From Chloroflexota bacterium (GTDB lineage Bacteria; Chloroflexota; Anaerolineae; UBA4142): a stretch of DNA of 64,000 bases. The first letter of the stretch is position 1; the number at the start of each line of letters is the position of its first letter. Where the stretch lies: contig JACRMI010000076.1 in the NCBI GenBank assembly GCA_016215025.1, positions 1-64,000 of the forward strand. Reading direction: 5' to 3'. The position numbers and the translations under genes are program-made. Positions 1 to 7,880 of the stretch are shown one piece after another. Below the pieces are notes generated by a model, which was not told where the DNA came from, made no database searches, and saw nothing but the letters and a program-made list of their open reading frames with translations.

Positions 1-1
1 G

Positions 2-121
2 GTACAAACTCATCGGCAGCGTTTTCGTATGCACACGCGTTCCGTCAAGCGTTCCAAGGCGCAACTCAAAGATATCGTGCGGCGCTGGAAATCACTCCCC
101 GTGGATGATGTGCCCAAGTGA
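2..121 (+). pseudogene. C-terminal end of an unidentified protein, cut by the window edge
   Basis: Frame 2 is open from the first base of the window and stops at TGA 119-121, giving a basic 39-residue tail rich in Arg and Lys that ends in SLPVDDVPK. Codon choice looks coding and the frame is open at the left edge, so this is probably the end of a gene starting outside the window. I do not recognise the family. A chance open frame of this length cannot be excluded. Confidence 0.3.
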
Positions 122-133
122 CTTTTGCGCTAA

Positions 134-427
134 TGCGTAAAACCCGAAGACGCTGCATGTGCAATTGGATTGGGATTTATATGTTTGGTGGAGAGCGCAT
201 CAGCGCATGGTTTGCCCGCCGATCTGTACCAAGTCGATTTGAACGCAACCAAGTTCGAGCGATTGACTCGTGCGGGTGCCGATAGCCCGTACCCAGCATT
301 TTCGCCGGACGAAAAGTACATCGGCTTTTTGAGCGAGATTGGGATTTTTGCAGTCGACCGCCAGCAGAAAAATCTCATTCAGGTGACAAACTCCGGCGGT
401 TACGGCGGATTCGATTGGGGAAAATAG
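134..427 (+). pseudogene. TolB/WD40-like beta-propeller fragment
   Basis: Open stretch of about 97 codons without a convincing ATG or ribosome binding site (a TTG at 170 is the only plausible start). The product contains a typical TolB-like propeller blade: DLYQVDLNATKFERLT, then YPAFSPDEKYIGFLSE and QVTNSGGYGGFDW. PD40 proteins carry four to six such blades after a signal peptide, so one or two blades with no export signal point to a 3' remnant of a decayed gene. It ends just before the next membrane protein gene. Fragment status is inferred from length; the blade motif is visible. Confidence 0.5.
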
Positions 428-461
428 AGACCCTTTGGGTCTTCTGCGAAAGAGGTTATAT

Positions 462-1016
462 TTGTCTGATACACTACGACAATATCTGCGCTACATCACG
501 ATACTTTTCTGCGTCAGTCTCGTCGGCTTGGGTTTGCACATTATCGACGATGCGCTCGTCACGCGCGAGCCAGACTGGTACGGCATCAGCGTCGGCGAAT
601 TTTTTCTGGCGTGTGCTATCATTTATCTCATCTTACCGCCTATCGGGATGTGGTTGGCGCGGCGCGGCAGTCTCATCGGCTTGGCGATTCTGTTGCTTTA
701 CGCGTTCCAAGCGTTGTACGGCGCGGGGCTTAATCACCTTCGCCATTTGCTGGGGGAATTCCAAGGCTCCCAGTTGTTGCCGACTGTTTTGAAATCATTA
801 AACATCGATTACGCGCCGTACCTGACGAATCATGGATTTCTCACTGTGATGATGAACATGGCGGGACTCGGTATCACGCCGCCGCACACGCATTCGCTGG
901 TCTCGAACCTCGTCGTGTATTTCAACGTCGGTGTGAATGCGGCGTTGATTGCATTTATTCTGCTCGCTGCACGCGCGTGGTGGCGTACGCGAACGATTAC
1001 GCTCAAGCCAGTATAA
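462..1016 (+). CDS. Hypothetical integral membrane protein, about 184 aa
   Basis: I do not recognise a family. The product has about five hydrophobic segments: an N-terminal one (ITILFCVSLVGLGLHII), a pair in the middle (FFLACAIIYLILPPIGMWLA and IGLAILLLYAFQALYGAG), and two toward the C-terminus. A His-containing loop (GLNHLRHLLGEF) and a PPHTHS stretch lie between helices. A longer reading frame opens at TTG 435, but TTG 462 sits about 6 bases after an AAAGAGG ribosome binding site, so I prefer 462. It is followed by a hairpin array rather than another gene in the same unit. Function unknown; a small polytopic inner-membrane protein is all the sequence supports. Confidence 0.55.
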   Translation: MSDTLRQYLRYITILFCVSLVGLGLHIIDDALVTREPDWYGISVGEFFLACAIIYLILPPIGMWLARRGSLIGLAILLLYAFQALYGAGLNHLRHLLGEFQGSQLLPTVLKSLNIDYAPYLTNHGFLTVMMNMAGLGITPPHTHSLVSNLVVYFNVGVNAALIAFILLAARAWWRTRTITLKPV

Positions 1017-1029
1017 ACTAGCGTACTTG

Positions 1030-1320
1030 CCGCTCGGCGGTTAGAAACCGCGCCTACGAATGCACAAAATCGCCCTACGGCGATTGGAGGTCTAACCTGC
1101 GAAGGCAGGTTTTGTGCATTCGTTGCCGCGAATTCCATTCGCCCGCGCAAACCATTGAGGCGCACCCGCCTACGCTGGGTGTGCGTCACGATTTTGGGTG
1201 AACGTCGCCGAATGAAATTCGGCGGCTCAATGAGGTCAAAATCGGTTGGAAACCGATTGACGCCAACTCGATTTATCGAGTTTCCACCTTTTGAGCCGTC
1301 GTTTTGAAACGACGGCCCGC
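1030..1320 (+). repeat. Array of six short perfect hairpins with unrelated stems
   Basis: This stretch between the membrane protein and the VKOR gene carries six closely spaced perfect palindromes: 1038-1050 (CGGTT/AACCG), 1094-1111 (AACCTGC/GCAGGTT), 1206-1224 (CGCCGAA/TTCGGCG), 1240-1258 (AATCGGTT/AACCGATT), 1265-1282 (AACTCGA/TCGAGTT) and 1295-1316 (ten base pairs, GCCGTCGTTT/AAACGACGGC). A further 13-bp inverted repeat (1057-1069 with 1110-1122) encloses the second hairpin. Stem sequences differ while size and spacing are similar. No convincing gene lies here, although the VKOR frame is open back to about 1291. Confidence 0.6.
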
Positions 1321-1398
1321 CTACGCTGCCGAGATTGCGCGGACATTTGTTTCGTGCTAAACTATCCGCCGTTCACGAAATTTTCAGTGGAGAAAATT

Positions 1399-1842
1399 AT
1401 GAGAGCACTCAGTCAACCCAAAAGTCTTCAGGTTCTCGGCGCGTTACTCTCAGCTGCAGGACTAGGTATTTCGCTGTATTTGTTCTATTCCAAGATTTCA
1501 AAATCTAGCATCATTTGCACGCCGGGCAGTGAATGTGATGTGGTGAATGCAAGTGCTTATTCCATGTTGCTCGGCGTTCCTGTTTCGGCGATTGGCGCTG
1601 TTGGCTATTTGGCGATGCTCGTGCTTGCCGTCTGGGCATTTGCGAAACAAGCCGATGCCCCAATGTGGTTGCCTAACGTGCGGTTGGTGTTGGCAAGCGG
1701 TGGACTTTTCTTTGCCGCCTATCTGACCGTCATCGAAGCCTTTGTCTTGCACGCATATTGCATTTGGTGTGTCACGCAAGCGATTGCGATGCTGGGAATT
1801 TTTGTCGCCTTACTTTTTGAACGGCGATTCGAAACGGCATAA
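1399..1842 (+). CDS. Vitamin K epoxide reductase (VKOR) family protein
   Basis: A 147-residue four-helix membrane protein. Bacterial VKOR homologues reoxidise a periplasmic or exported thioredoxin-like DsbA and pass electrons to quinone, promoting disulfide formation in exported proteins. The hallmark CxxC is present as C121-I-W-C124 in a C-terminal helix, and the loop cysteine pair is C40 and C46 (ICTPGSEC), followed by the conserved N-A-S-x-Y-S stretch. The frame is open upstream to 1291, but ATG 1399 is preceded by GTGGAGAA and starts at the usual family N-terminus, while upstream sequence belongs to the hairpin array. There is no fused thioredoxin domain, so a separate partner is expected elsewhere. 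The MBL gene follows 17 bases downstream and may be co-transcribed. Confidence 0.85.
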   Translation: MRALSQPKSLQVLGALLSAAGLGISLYLFYSKISKSSIICTPGSECDVVNASAYSMLLGVPVSAIGAVGYLAMLVLAVWAFAKQADAPMWLPNVRLVLASGGLFFAAYLTVIEAFVLHAYCIWCVTQAIAMLGIFVALLFERRFETA

Positions 1843-1859
1843 TTTTTGCAGGGAGAATC

Positions 1860-2792
1860 ATGACATCGATTTTGCATCGATTAACGGAACAAACCACCGC
1901 CATCGATTTGCAATTTCAAGGACGTCCGAACGTGATCGCGGCGTACTTGTTTTACGATGGCGAGCAGGCGGCGTTGATCGAAACCGGTCCCGCTTCGACG
2001 GTCGATACGTTGCTTGAAGGGGTGCAAGCGGCGGGCGTTCCCCTCGAAGCATTGCGCCAATTGATCGTCACGCACATTCACCTCGATCATTCCGGTGGCG
2101 CAGGTGTCTTGACGCGTCAACTTCCCTGGGTGCGCGTGTACGTTCATCCAGTCGGCGCGCCGCATCTCGTCGATCCATCGAAATTGCTGGCGAGCGCGTC
2201 ACGCATCTACGGCGACAAGATGGAATCGTTGTGGGGCAAGATTCTGCCGGTGCCACAAGCAAATCTCATCGTCGTCAATGATCAGGATGAGATAAAAATT
2301 CCTGGGTCGACGGTACGTGCATTCGATACGCCAGGTCATGCGAGGCATCATCACGCTTATCTCGATACTAACAGTGGGTTGCTTTTCACCGGCGATGTTG
2401 GCGGCGTGCGAATGCCCGGCGTGAGCTATGTGCGTCCACCTACGCCACCACCCGAACTTGACATCGAGGCGTGGGTGGCGAGTATTTCCAAGTTGCGCGC
2501 ACTCAACGCGACCGGCTTGTGTCCCACACACTTTGGATTGTTCCGCGGCAATCTCCATTGGCATTGGAACGATTTGGAAAATCGCTTGTTAGATTGGGGA
2601 CAACTCGTGCGTGGTCTCGTCAAGGACAACGCAAGCGACGACGAGATCTTGGAGCAAGTGAAAACAAATGCGACGGCTGAATTCAAAAAGCTGGATGTCG
2701 ATCCCAGCGCGTATGATGTCGCCGTGAGCTACGAATCGCTCGTAGCGGGCTATATTCGCTACTGGAAAAAGCAGCTCGAAAGGGACAAATAA
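1860..2792 (+). CDS. MBL-fold metallo-hydrolase
   Basis: A 310-residue cytoplasmic protein of the metallo-beta-lactamase superfamily. The metal-binding signature is clear: THIHLDHSGG near residue 71, a later His in TPGHARHHH, and the Asp ligand in FTGDVGG. These residues bind a dinuclear Zn or Fe centre that hydrolyses esters, thioesters or similar bonds. A C-terminal region (about 230-310) is helical and ends in a basic tail. ATG 1860 follows a GGGAGAA ribosome binding site. The substrate cannot be read from sequence; the general architecture resembles glyoxalase II-like members. The gene ends before the promoter and leader of the cytochrome genes. Confidence 0.8.
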   Translation: MTSILHRLTEQTTAIDLQFQGRPNVIAAYLFYDGEQAALIETGPASTVDTLLEGVQAAGVPLEALRQLIVTHIHLDHSGGAGVLTRQLPWVRVYVHPVGAPHLVDPSKLLASASRIYGDKMESLWGKILPVPQANLIVVNDQDEIKIPGSTVRAFDTPGHARHHHAYLDTNSGLLFTGDVGGVRMPGVSYVRPPTPPPELDIEAWVASISKLRALNATGLCPTHFGLFRGNLHWHWNDLENRLLDWGQLVRGLVKDNASDDEILEQVKTNATAEFKKLDVDPSAYDVAVSYESLVAGYIRYWKKQLERDK

Positions 2793-2879
2793 GCCACGAA
2801 TATGTAAAATAATGGATTTCCATTATTTTGTGATTCTTTTGGTCACAAAGATGATACGTTAGGGTCATGCAACGTCTGA

Positions 2880-2980
2880 TATAATGGGCAGGATAGTGCT
2901 GATGGCGGCTCTGTCTGTTTGCCGATGGTGGTGATGCCTTCAGGTGCGTTATTTGCACTTGAAGGTTTTTATTTTTATGG
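2880..2980 (+). promoter_or_regulatory. Cytochrome leader A: -10 box, conserved-loop hairpin and intrinsic terminator
   Basis: A perfect TATAAT lies at 2880-2885; no convincing -35 box was found. Next is a stem (2892-2899 with 2908-2915) closing an eight-base loop TGATGGCG, then a short spacer, then a terminator hairpin (2937-2947 with 2955-2965) followed by a T run. The cytochrome gene starts about 100 bases later. The same layout is found before the second cytochrome gene with compensatory stem changes and the loop TGATG kept. This suggests a transcription attenuator; the signal is unknown. Confidence 0.55.
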
Positions 2981-3068
2981 CAGTTGATTGCCGGAAAACG
3001 AGGTGCCCCCAATTAATTAGCGCGTAACAATGCAAGTCAAAATCTTTTCTCCAATGAAGGAGTGTGTT

Positions 3069-5246
3069 ATGAAACGAAATGTTTCGCAGCTTGTGATGTT
3101 GGCAATCGTCGTACTGATTGTGGCATTGCTGATTGGTTGTAGTACGTCAGGGCAAGGACCTGCCGGTCCTTCTGGTCCTGCCGGTCCTGCCGGTGTCACC
3201 GGTCCAGCCGGTCCGCAAGGCGCTACCGGTCCCGCCGGTCCCGCGGGTCCTGCCGGTCCTGCCGGTCCCGCCGGTCCCGCTGCCAAGCCCGGTGCAGCTC
3301 AACTCGGACCTGGCATGAAGGCTGAAATCACCAAGGTCGAAATCCCAGCTGACAACAAACCCGTTGTTACGTTCAAGGTGACTGATGGTCAAGGCAATCT
3401 GCTCAAGGGCGCCAATTTGGATGCGAACAGTGTCCGTATCGCGATTTCCAAAGTAGTCACCGATAAAGATTCGGGCTTGACGTACTACGAAGACTATGTT
3501 ACCCGAGTCGTCACCGGCACCACGTACACGTGGTACACGCAGACGCTTCCAGCCGTGCTCAAGACCGCCACGCTTCAAGAAACAAATGATCGCGGCGGCA
3601 AATTGGTTGATACGGATACTGGCTTTACGTACACCTTTACCGGCACGATCCCATCCAACTATGACAAAGCCGCAACGACTGTCGTCGGTTTGCAGGTAAC
3701 GCGCAACAATAGCACCGAGTGGGCTAATGCCACGTTCGCCTTTGTGCCCGCCGGGGGTACGCCGAACGTCCGCGAAGTCGTCAAGACCGAAGCGTGCAAT
3801 CAGTGCCACGATCCTCTACGCGTTCATGGCTCGCGCGTCGAAGTGGGGTACTGCGTCTTGTGCCATACCCAGCGCAGTTTCGATACCGCCAGCGGCAACA
3901 CGATCGATATGAAAGTCATGACGCACAAGATCCATCGCGGAGCCAATCTGCAAAACGTCAAAGCGGGCAAGCCCTACTTTATCGTTAGCAGCAACGCTGA
4001 TTTTTCTAAAGCAAGTTTTCCACAGGATATTCGCAACTGCACGACCTGTCACCAACCCGGCGCGAAGAACGCCGATAACTGGAAGACGGCTCCCAGTCGC
4101 GCGGCGTGCGGCTCCTGCCACGACGACATCGATTGGGCAACCGGCAAATCCACGACAGGTGGTAAGGGACACGCCGCTGGTCCACAGACCAACGACAACA
4201 TGTGCAAGACGTGCCATCCCGCGGATTCCGGTAAGGAATTCGATGCGTCGGTCGTCGGCGCACACACGATCCCCGATGCCTCCAAGCAATTGCGCGGCGT
4301 GAAATTTACCATCGTCGGTGTCAAAGACACCAAGCCCGGTGATAAACCAACTGTCACATTCAACATCAAAGACAAAGACGGCAAGACGATTGATCCGAAA
4401 GACATGTGGAACTTGTCGCTCGTTATGGCGGGACCGACCACGGATTACACCAGCTCGTGGAGTGAATCGTTGGTCGCAACGGCCGGCGTGGCGACCAAAG
4501 CCAAAGCAGCCGATGGCGGCAACTACACCTACACCTTCTCGAATACCATTCCCGCCGATGCCAAAGGTTCGTTCGCTATCGCCGCGCAAGGTTACATCAG
4601 CCAAACGATCAAGAAAGCGGATGGCTCGACGGTCTTGGCGGCCGATGGCAAGACGCCGTACTATGCGCGCGATGCGGGCTACAATCCCATCTTCTACTTT
4701 GGCGTGACGGATGCCAGGCCCGTGGCGCGTCGCGCGGTCGCCGATCGCGCCGACTGCAACAAATGCCACAAGGACATTGGCGCTCGCGCTGGTCTGTCGA
4801 TTCACGGTGGTTCGCGCCAGAATCCCGATTACTGCGTGTTCTGCCATCGCGTTAATGCAGCGGACAACACACCGGCTCCTGCCCAACGCCAATCCATCTC
4901 GTTCGAATACATGATCCATCGTATTCACACAGGCGAAGAAGCGACGACGCCGTACGTGATTAACGGCACGGTGAGCTACGGCGCAGTCGTTTATCCAGGC
5001 GACCGCAGCAAGTGCAGCAAGTGCCATGTCACCGGCACCAACTTGTTGCCGCTGCCCGCAACGGACCTGGGTCTGGCGACTCCGGGCGGCGAGAGCAAAC
5101 TGCCGATTACGTCGGTTTGCACTGGCTGTCACGATAACGCGCCCGCCAAAGCGCATATCCAGATCAACACCGCCGGCACCACCGAAACGTGCGTGGTCTG
5201 CCACGGCGAAGGTCGCGAAGCCGCGGTCAGCAATCACGAAAAGTAA
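3069..5246 (+). CDS. OmcA/MtrC-like decaheme c-type cytochrome lipoprotein with collagen-like linker
   Basis: A 725-residue surface cytochrome expected to carry electrons between the membrane and extracellular acceptors. It begins with a signal peptide and lipobox (LLIGC), then fourteen Gly-X-Y triplets (mostly GPA) up to about residue 70. A beta domain follows, then five CXXCH hemes from residue 243 (CNQCH, CVLCH, CTTCH, CGSCH, CKTCH), a second beta domain, and five more to residue 708 (CNKCH, CVFCH, CSKCH, CTGCH, CVVCH). This beta-pentaheme-beta-pentaheme plan matches MtrC/OmcA. ATG 3069 follows AAGGAG at 3057; the in-frame extension to 3030 has no binding site. No MtrA/MtrB-like partners are in the window, consistent with a cell lacking a classic outer membrane (inference). 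The paralogue follows downstream. Confidence 0.93.
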   Translation: MKRNVSQLVMLAIVVLIVALLIGCSTSGQGPAGPSGPAGPAGVTGPAGPQGATGPAGPAGPAGPAGPAGPAAKPGAAQLGPGMKAEITKVEIPADNKPVVTFKVTDGQGNLLKGANLDANSVRIAISKVVTDKDSGLTYYEDYVTRVVTGTTYTWYTQTLPAVLKTATLQETNDRGGKLVDTDTGFTYTFTGTIPSNYDKAATTVVGLQVTRNNSTEWANATFAFVPAGGTPNVREVVKTEACNQCHDPLRVHGSRVEVGYCVLCHTQRSFDTASGNTIDMKVMTHKIHRGANLQNVKAGKPYFIVSSNADFSKASFPQDIRNCTTCHQPGAKNADNWKTAPSRAACGSCHDDIDWATGKSTTGGKGHAAGPQTNDNMCKTCHPADSGKEFDASVVGAHTIPDASKQLRGVKFTIVGVKDTKPGDKPTVTFNIKDKDGKTIDPKDMWNLSLVMAGPTTDYTSSWSESLVATAGVATKAKAADGGNYTYTFSNTIPADAKGSFAIAAQGYISQTIKKADGSTVLAADGKTPYYARDAGYNPIFYFGVTDARPVARRAVADRADCNKCHKDIGARAGLSIHGGSRQNPDYCVFCHRVNAADNTPAPAQRQSISFEYMIHRIHTGEEATTPYVINGTVSYGAVVYPGDRSKCSKCHVTGTNLLPLPATDLGLATPGGESKLPITSVCTGCHDNAPAKAHIQINTAGTTETCVVCHGEGREAAVSNHEK

Positions 5247-5267
5247 CCCGTTCGTTCACCCTGCTTT

Positions 5268-5307
5268 AAAAATCTCCCATCGACCCATCGTCGGTGGGAG
5301 ATTTTTT
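5268..5307 (+). terminator. Intrinsic terminator after the first decaheme cytochrome gene
   Basis: A 12-bp stem (AAAAATCTCCCA with its complement ending in a T run) closes a 15-base loop, 21 bases after the stop codon. It separates the two cytochrome genes into independent units, each with its own leader. Confidence 0.8.
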
Positions 5308-5353
5308 GTGGCAGGGCACGTTCTTCGTCTCAGGCGCACTCCCAATTGAAACT

Positions 5354-5470
5354 TTGATTTTGACTCTCGGTTATGTTATAATCGCAGTCACAATGCTGAT
5401 GTAGGCATTGTGGTTTTCGCCAACGTTGGGCTATTCCTTCAGGCATATTTGGCGCGCCTGAAGGTTTTTA
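5354..5470 (+). promoter_or_regulatory. Cytochrome leader B: promoter, conserved-loop hairpin and intrinsic terminator
   Basis: Promoter TTGATT (5354-5359), 17-base spacer, TATAAT (5377-5382). The leader then forms a perfect 8-bp stem (5389-5396 with 5405-5412) with loop TGATGTAG, a possible small stem around CCAACGTTGG, and a terminator hairpin CCTTCAGGC/GCCTGAAGG (5436-5464) followed by TTTTTA. It aligns with leader A of the first cytochrome: loop TGATG and the terminator arm CCTTCAGG are kept, while stem bases change together. Confidence 0.6.
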
Positions 5471-5547
5471 TTTCAAGGGGGTGATGCCCGGAGCAATGAA
5501 TGAATCGACGATCTAGGTCTAATCATTTTCCGATGGAGGAGAATTTC

Positions 5548-7749
5548 ATGGCACGGATCAATCGTTCCATTCTGGTGTTGGCACTGATCGCGATCATTGC
5601 CGCACTCTTGATAAGTTGCAGCACGACAACCAATCCCGTTCCCGGTCCGGTCGGCCCCCCAGGTCCGGTCGGCCCCCAAGGCGCACAAGGTCCCCAGGGT
5701 GCGCAAGGTTCCGCCGGCCCCACCGGTGTCCCAGGTGCGCCCGGCAGATCAGCTTCCGTCGCCCCCGGACCTGGCTTGAAGCTGGAAATCAGCAAGGTCG
5801 AAATCGGTGCCGACAACAAACCGGTCGTCACGTTCAAAATCACCGATGATCGCGGCAATCTTGTCCAACCCAGCGATCTCGACGCAAACAGTTTACGCTT
5901 TGGCATCGCCAAACTCATCTCCGATAAGGACACTGGGTTGACCGATTTCGAAAATTATTTCGTCAACGATGTCAAAGGCAATCCGTACACCTTCAAAGGC
6001 GAAACGAAACAACCGGCTCTGGCAACTACCCAGCAAGCGCAATACGAATTCCAGGGCAAGCTCACTCCAACCGATACCGGCTATACGTACGTTTTCACCA
6101 ACACCCTTCCCGCCAATTTCGATAAAAGCGCGACGCACGTTGTCGGCGTTCAAGTTACGCGTAGCGCCCGCGAGTTCGTCGCAAATACCAGCTATTGGTT
6201 TGTCCCCGGCGGCGGCAATGCGACCAAGCGCGATGTGGTTGCGACCGAGTCGTGCAACGTCTGCCATGATCGCATCCGCGCGCATGGCGGCCAACGTTAC
6301 GACGTGACGGTTTGTGCGATCTGTCATACCAATCAAACGACCGATCCGGAAACCGGTAACACGGTCGACTTGAAAGTGATGGTTCACAAGCTGCACAACG
6401 GCGCGGCTTTGAAGACCGTCGCGCTCGGCAAAAAGCCGTACTATATCGTCGGCTTTGGCCAGAACGCGATCGATTTTTCCGGATCGATTTGGCCCCAGGA
6501 TGTACGCAACTGTACGACGTGTCACAGCAAAGGCGCGCAAGCCGACAACTGGAAGACCGCGCCCAGTCGCGCCGCGTGCGGTTCGTGCCACGACGGCATC
6601 GATTGGGAAACCGGCAAATCGACGGTGGCGGGCGGCAAAGATCACGCCGGTGGCCCGCAAAAGGACGACAAGACCTGCAAGGGCTGCCATCAACCCGACA
6701 GCGGCAGCGAGTTCGACGCGTCAGTAGTCGGCGCGCACACCATCCCCGCCAAATCGAAACAACTCAAAGGCGTCGTGTACACCATCGATGCGGCAACGGC
6801 CAAGCCCGGCGAAAAACCGACGGTCGATTTCACAGTGAAAGACAACTCCGGCGCAGCTCTCGATGCAACCAAGTTCGATTTCATCGAAATCACGTATGCG
6901 TATCCGACGACGGATTACGCGACGCGCGTCAGCGAGAACGCCAATCAAATCACCGTTCCACCCGCCGCACCATTCGTTCGCGCCGGAACGCTCGCCGATC
7001 TGGGCGGTGGCAAATTCCGCTACACGTTCAGCAAAGCCATCGACGCGGGCGCGACCGGGTCCGTTGCTTTTGGCATGGCGGCATACAAGAATGCGACGAT
7101 CAAAGGCAATGACGGTAAAGATGTCGTCGTGCGCGAGGGCAACGTCAACCCCGTCATCTACGTCGCGCTCGATGGCGGCAAGCCAGTATCGCGTCGCCAG
7201 GTGGTTGATCGCAAGCTGTGCAATCAATGTCACCTCGACCTGGGCAATCCCGCGGCGTTTGCCGTTCATGGCGGTATTCGGCGCAGTCCGGAATACTGTG
7301 ATCTGTGCCACAATGCCAATGCAACCGACGAAGCGCAGCGGCCCAAAGACAAGCTGCCGCCCGAGACGATTCAACTCAAATACATGATTCACGCTTTGCA
7401 CATGGGCGCGGAACGTGACCAGCCCACTGAGTTCTATGGACGCGCTGTCGCGAAAAGCGAAGAGATCAACTATCCCACCACGACCAACCAACGCAACTGC
7501 GTCAAGTGTCACGTCGGCACCACGTACACGCTGCCGCTTCCGGCGACCGCGCTGCAAACCACGGTCACGCAAGCCGGCCAAATCGTCAAGCAACTGCAAC
7601 CCATCGCCGCAACGTGTTCCGGCTGTCATGCCAGCAAACAGGCGCTCGGTCACATGGAGATTATGACCACGCGCAGCAACATCGAAACCTGCCTCATCTG
7701 TCACGGCCCCGGCGCAGACTTTGCAGTGGACATGGTGCACAAACGATAA
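5548..7749 (+). CDS. OmcA/MtrC-like decaheme c-type cytochrome lipoprotein, second copy
   Basis: A 733-residue paralogue of the preceding cytochrome. Signal peptide with lipobox LLISC, about twelve Gly-X-Y triplets ([12 protein letters not shown] and others), a beta domain, then ten CXXCH hemes from residue 236 to 715: CNVCH, CAICH, CTTCH, CGSCH, CKGCH, then CNQCH, CDLCH, CVKCH, CSGCH, CLICH. The two proteins share long blocks around hemes three to five ([16 protein letters not shown], then [11 protein letters not shown]), showing tandem duplication, while their collagen-like linkers differ. ATG 5548 follows GGAGGAGAA. Likely role is extracellular electron transfer, with the linker lifting the heme domain away from the membrane or through the cell wall (inference). 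Distal heme ligands cannot be assigned from sequence alone. Confidence 0.93.
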   Translation: MARINRSILVLALIAIIAALLISCSTTTNPVPGPVGPPGPVGPQGAQGPQGAQGSAGPTGVPGAPGRSASVAPGPGLKLEISKVEIGADNKPVVTFKITDDRGNLVQPSDLDANSLRFGIAKLISDKDTGLTDFENYFVNDVKGNPYTFKGETKQPALATTQQAQYEFQGKLTPTDTGYTYVFTNTLPANFDKSATHVVGVQVTRSAREFVANTSYWFVPGGGNATKRDVVATESCNVCHDRIRAHGGQRYDVTVCAICHTNQTTDPETGNTVDLKVMVHKLHNGAALKTVALGKKPYYIVGFGQNAIDFSGSIWPQDVRNCTTCHSKGAQADNWKTAPSRAACGSCHDGIDWETGKSTVAGGKDHAGGPQKDDKTCKGCHQPDSGSEFDASVVGAHTIPAKSKQLKGVVYTIDAATAKPGEKPTVDFTVKDNSGAALDATKFDFIEITYAYPTTDYATRVSENANQITVPPAAPFVRAGTLADLGGGKFRYTFSKAIDAGATGSVAFGMAAYKNATIKGNDGKDVVVREGNVNPVIYVALDGGKPVSRRQVVDRKLCNQCHLDLGNPAAFAVHGGIRRSPEYCDLCHNANATDEAQRPKDKLPPETIQLKYMIHALHMGAERDQPTEFYGRAVAKSEEINYPTTTNQRNCVKCHVGTTYTLPLPATALQTTVTQAGQIVKQLQPIAATCSGCHASKQALGHMEIMTTRSNIETCLICHGPGADFAVDMVHKR

Positions 7750-7758
7750 CCTGTTCCA

Positions 7759-7798
7759 AAATTTCTCCCGCAGGTTGAAAAACGTGCGGGAGATTTTT
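7759..7798 (+). terminator. Intrinsic terminator after the second decaheme cytochrome gene
   Basis: Stem TCTCCCGCA (7764-7772) with TGCGGGAGA (7785-7793) and a following TTTTT tract, 14 bases past the stop codon. Confidence 0.8.
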
Positions 7799-7880
7799 GT
7801 TTGTCGCGCGAGCAGTTTGCCCGCTCCTATTTCCCTTTGACGCCGCGTTGTAACTCGGCTATAATCTTTTCGAGTGAAAG

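Noticed and set aside
2880..2980. c-di-GMP/cGAMP (GEMM) or fluoride riboswitch before the cytochromes
   Set aside because: Neither the GEMM tetraloop-receptor sequence nor the ordered fluoride motif (GGCGATGG first, CTGATG last) is found; the pieces are in the wrong order.
3816..5237. Long open frame of 473 codons on the - strand opposite the first decaheme cytochrome gene, and a similar one at 6721-7740
   Set aside because: Both are frames mirrored by the codon bias of the heme-protein genes, with no ribosome binding site or recognisable domains. The + strand genes are unmistakable.
5389..5412. CTGATG in the leader hairpins recalls the hammerhead ribozyme core
   Set aside because: The required CTGATGA and GAAA core segments are not both present and there is no three-stem junction with a cleavage GTC in the right place.
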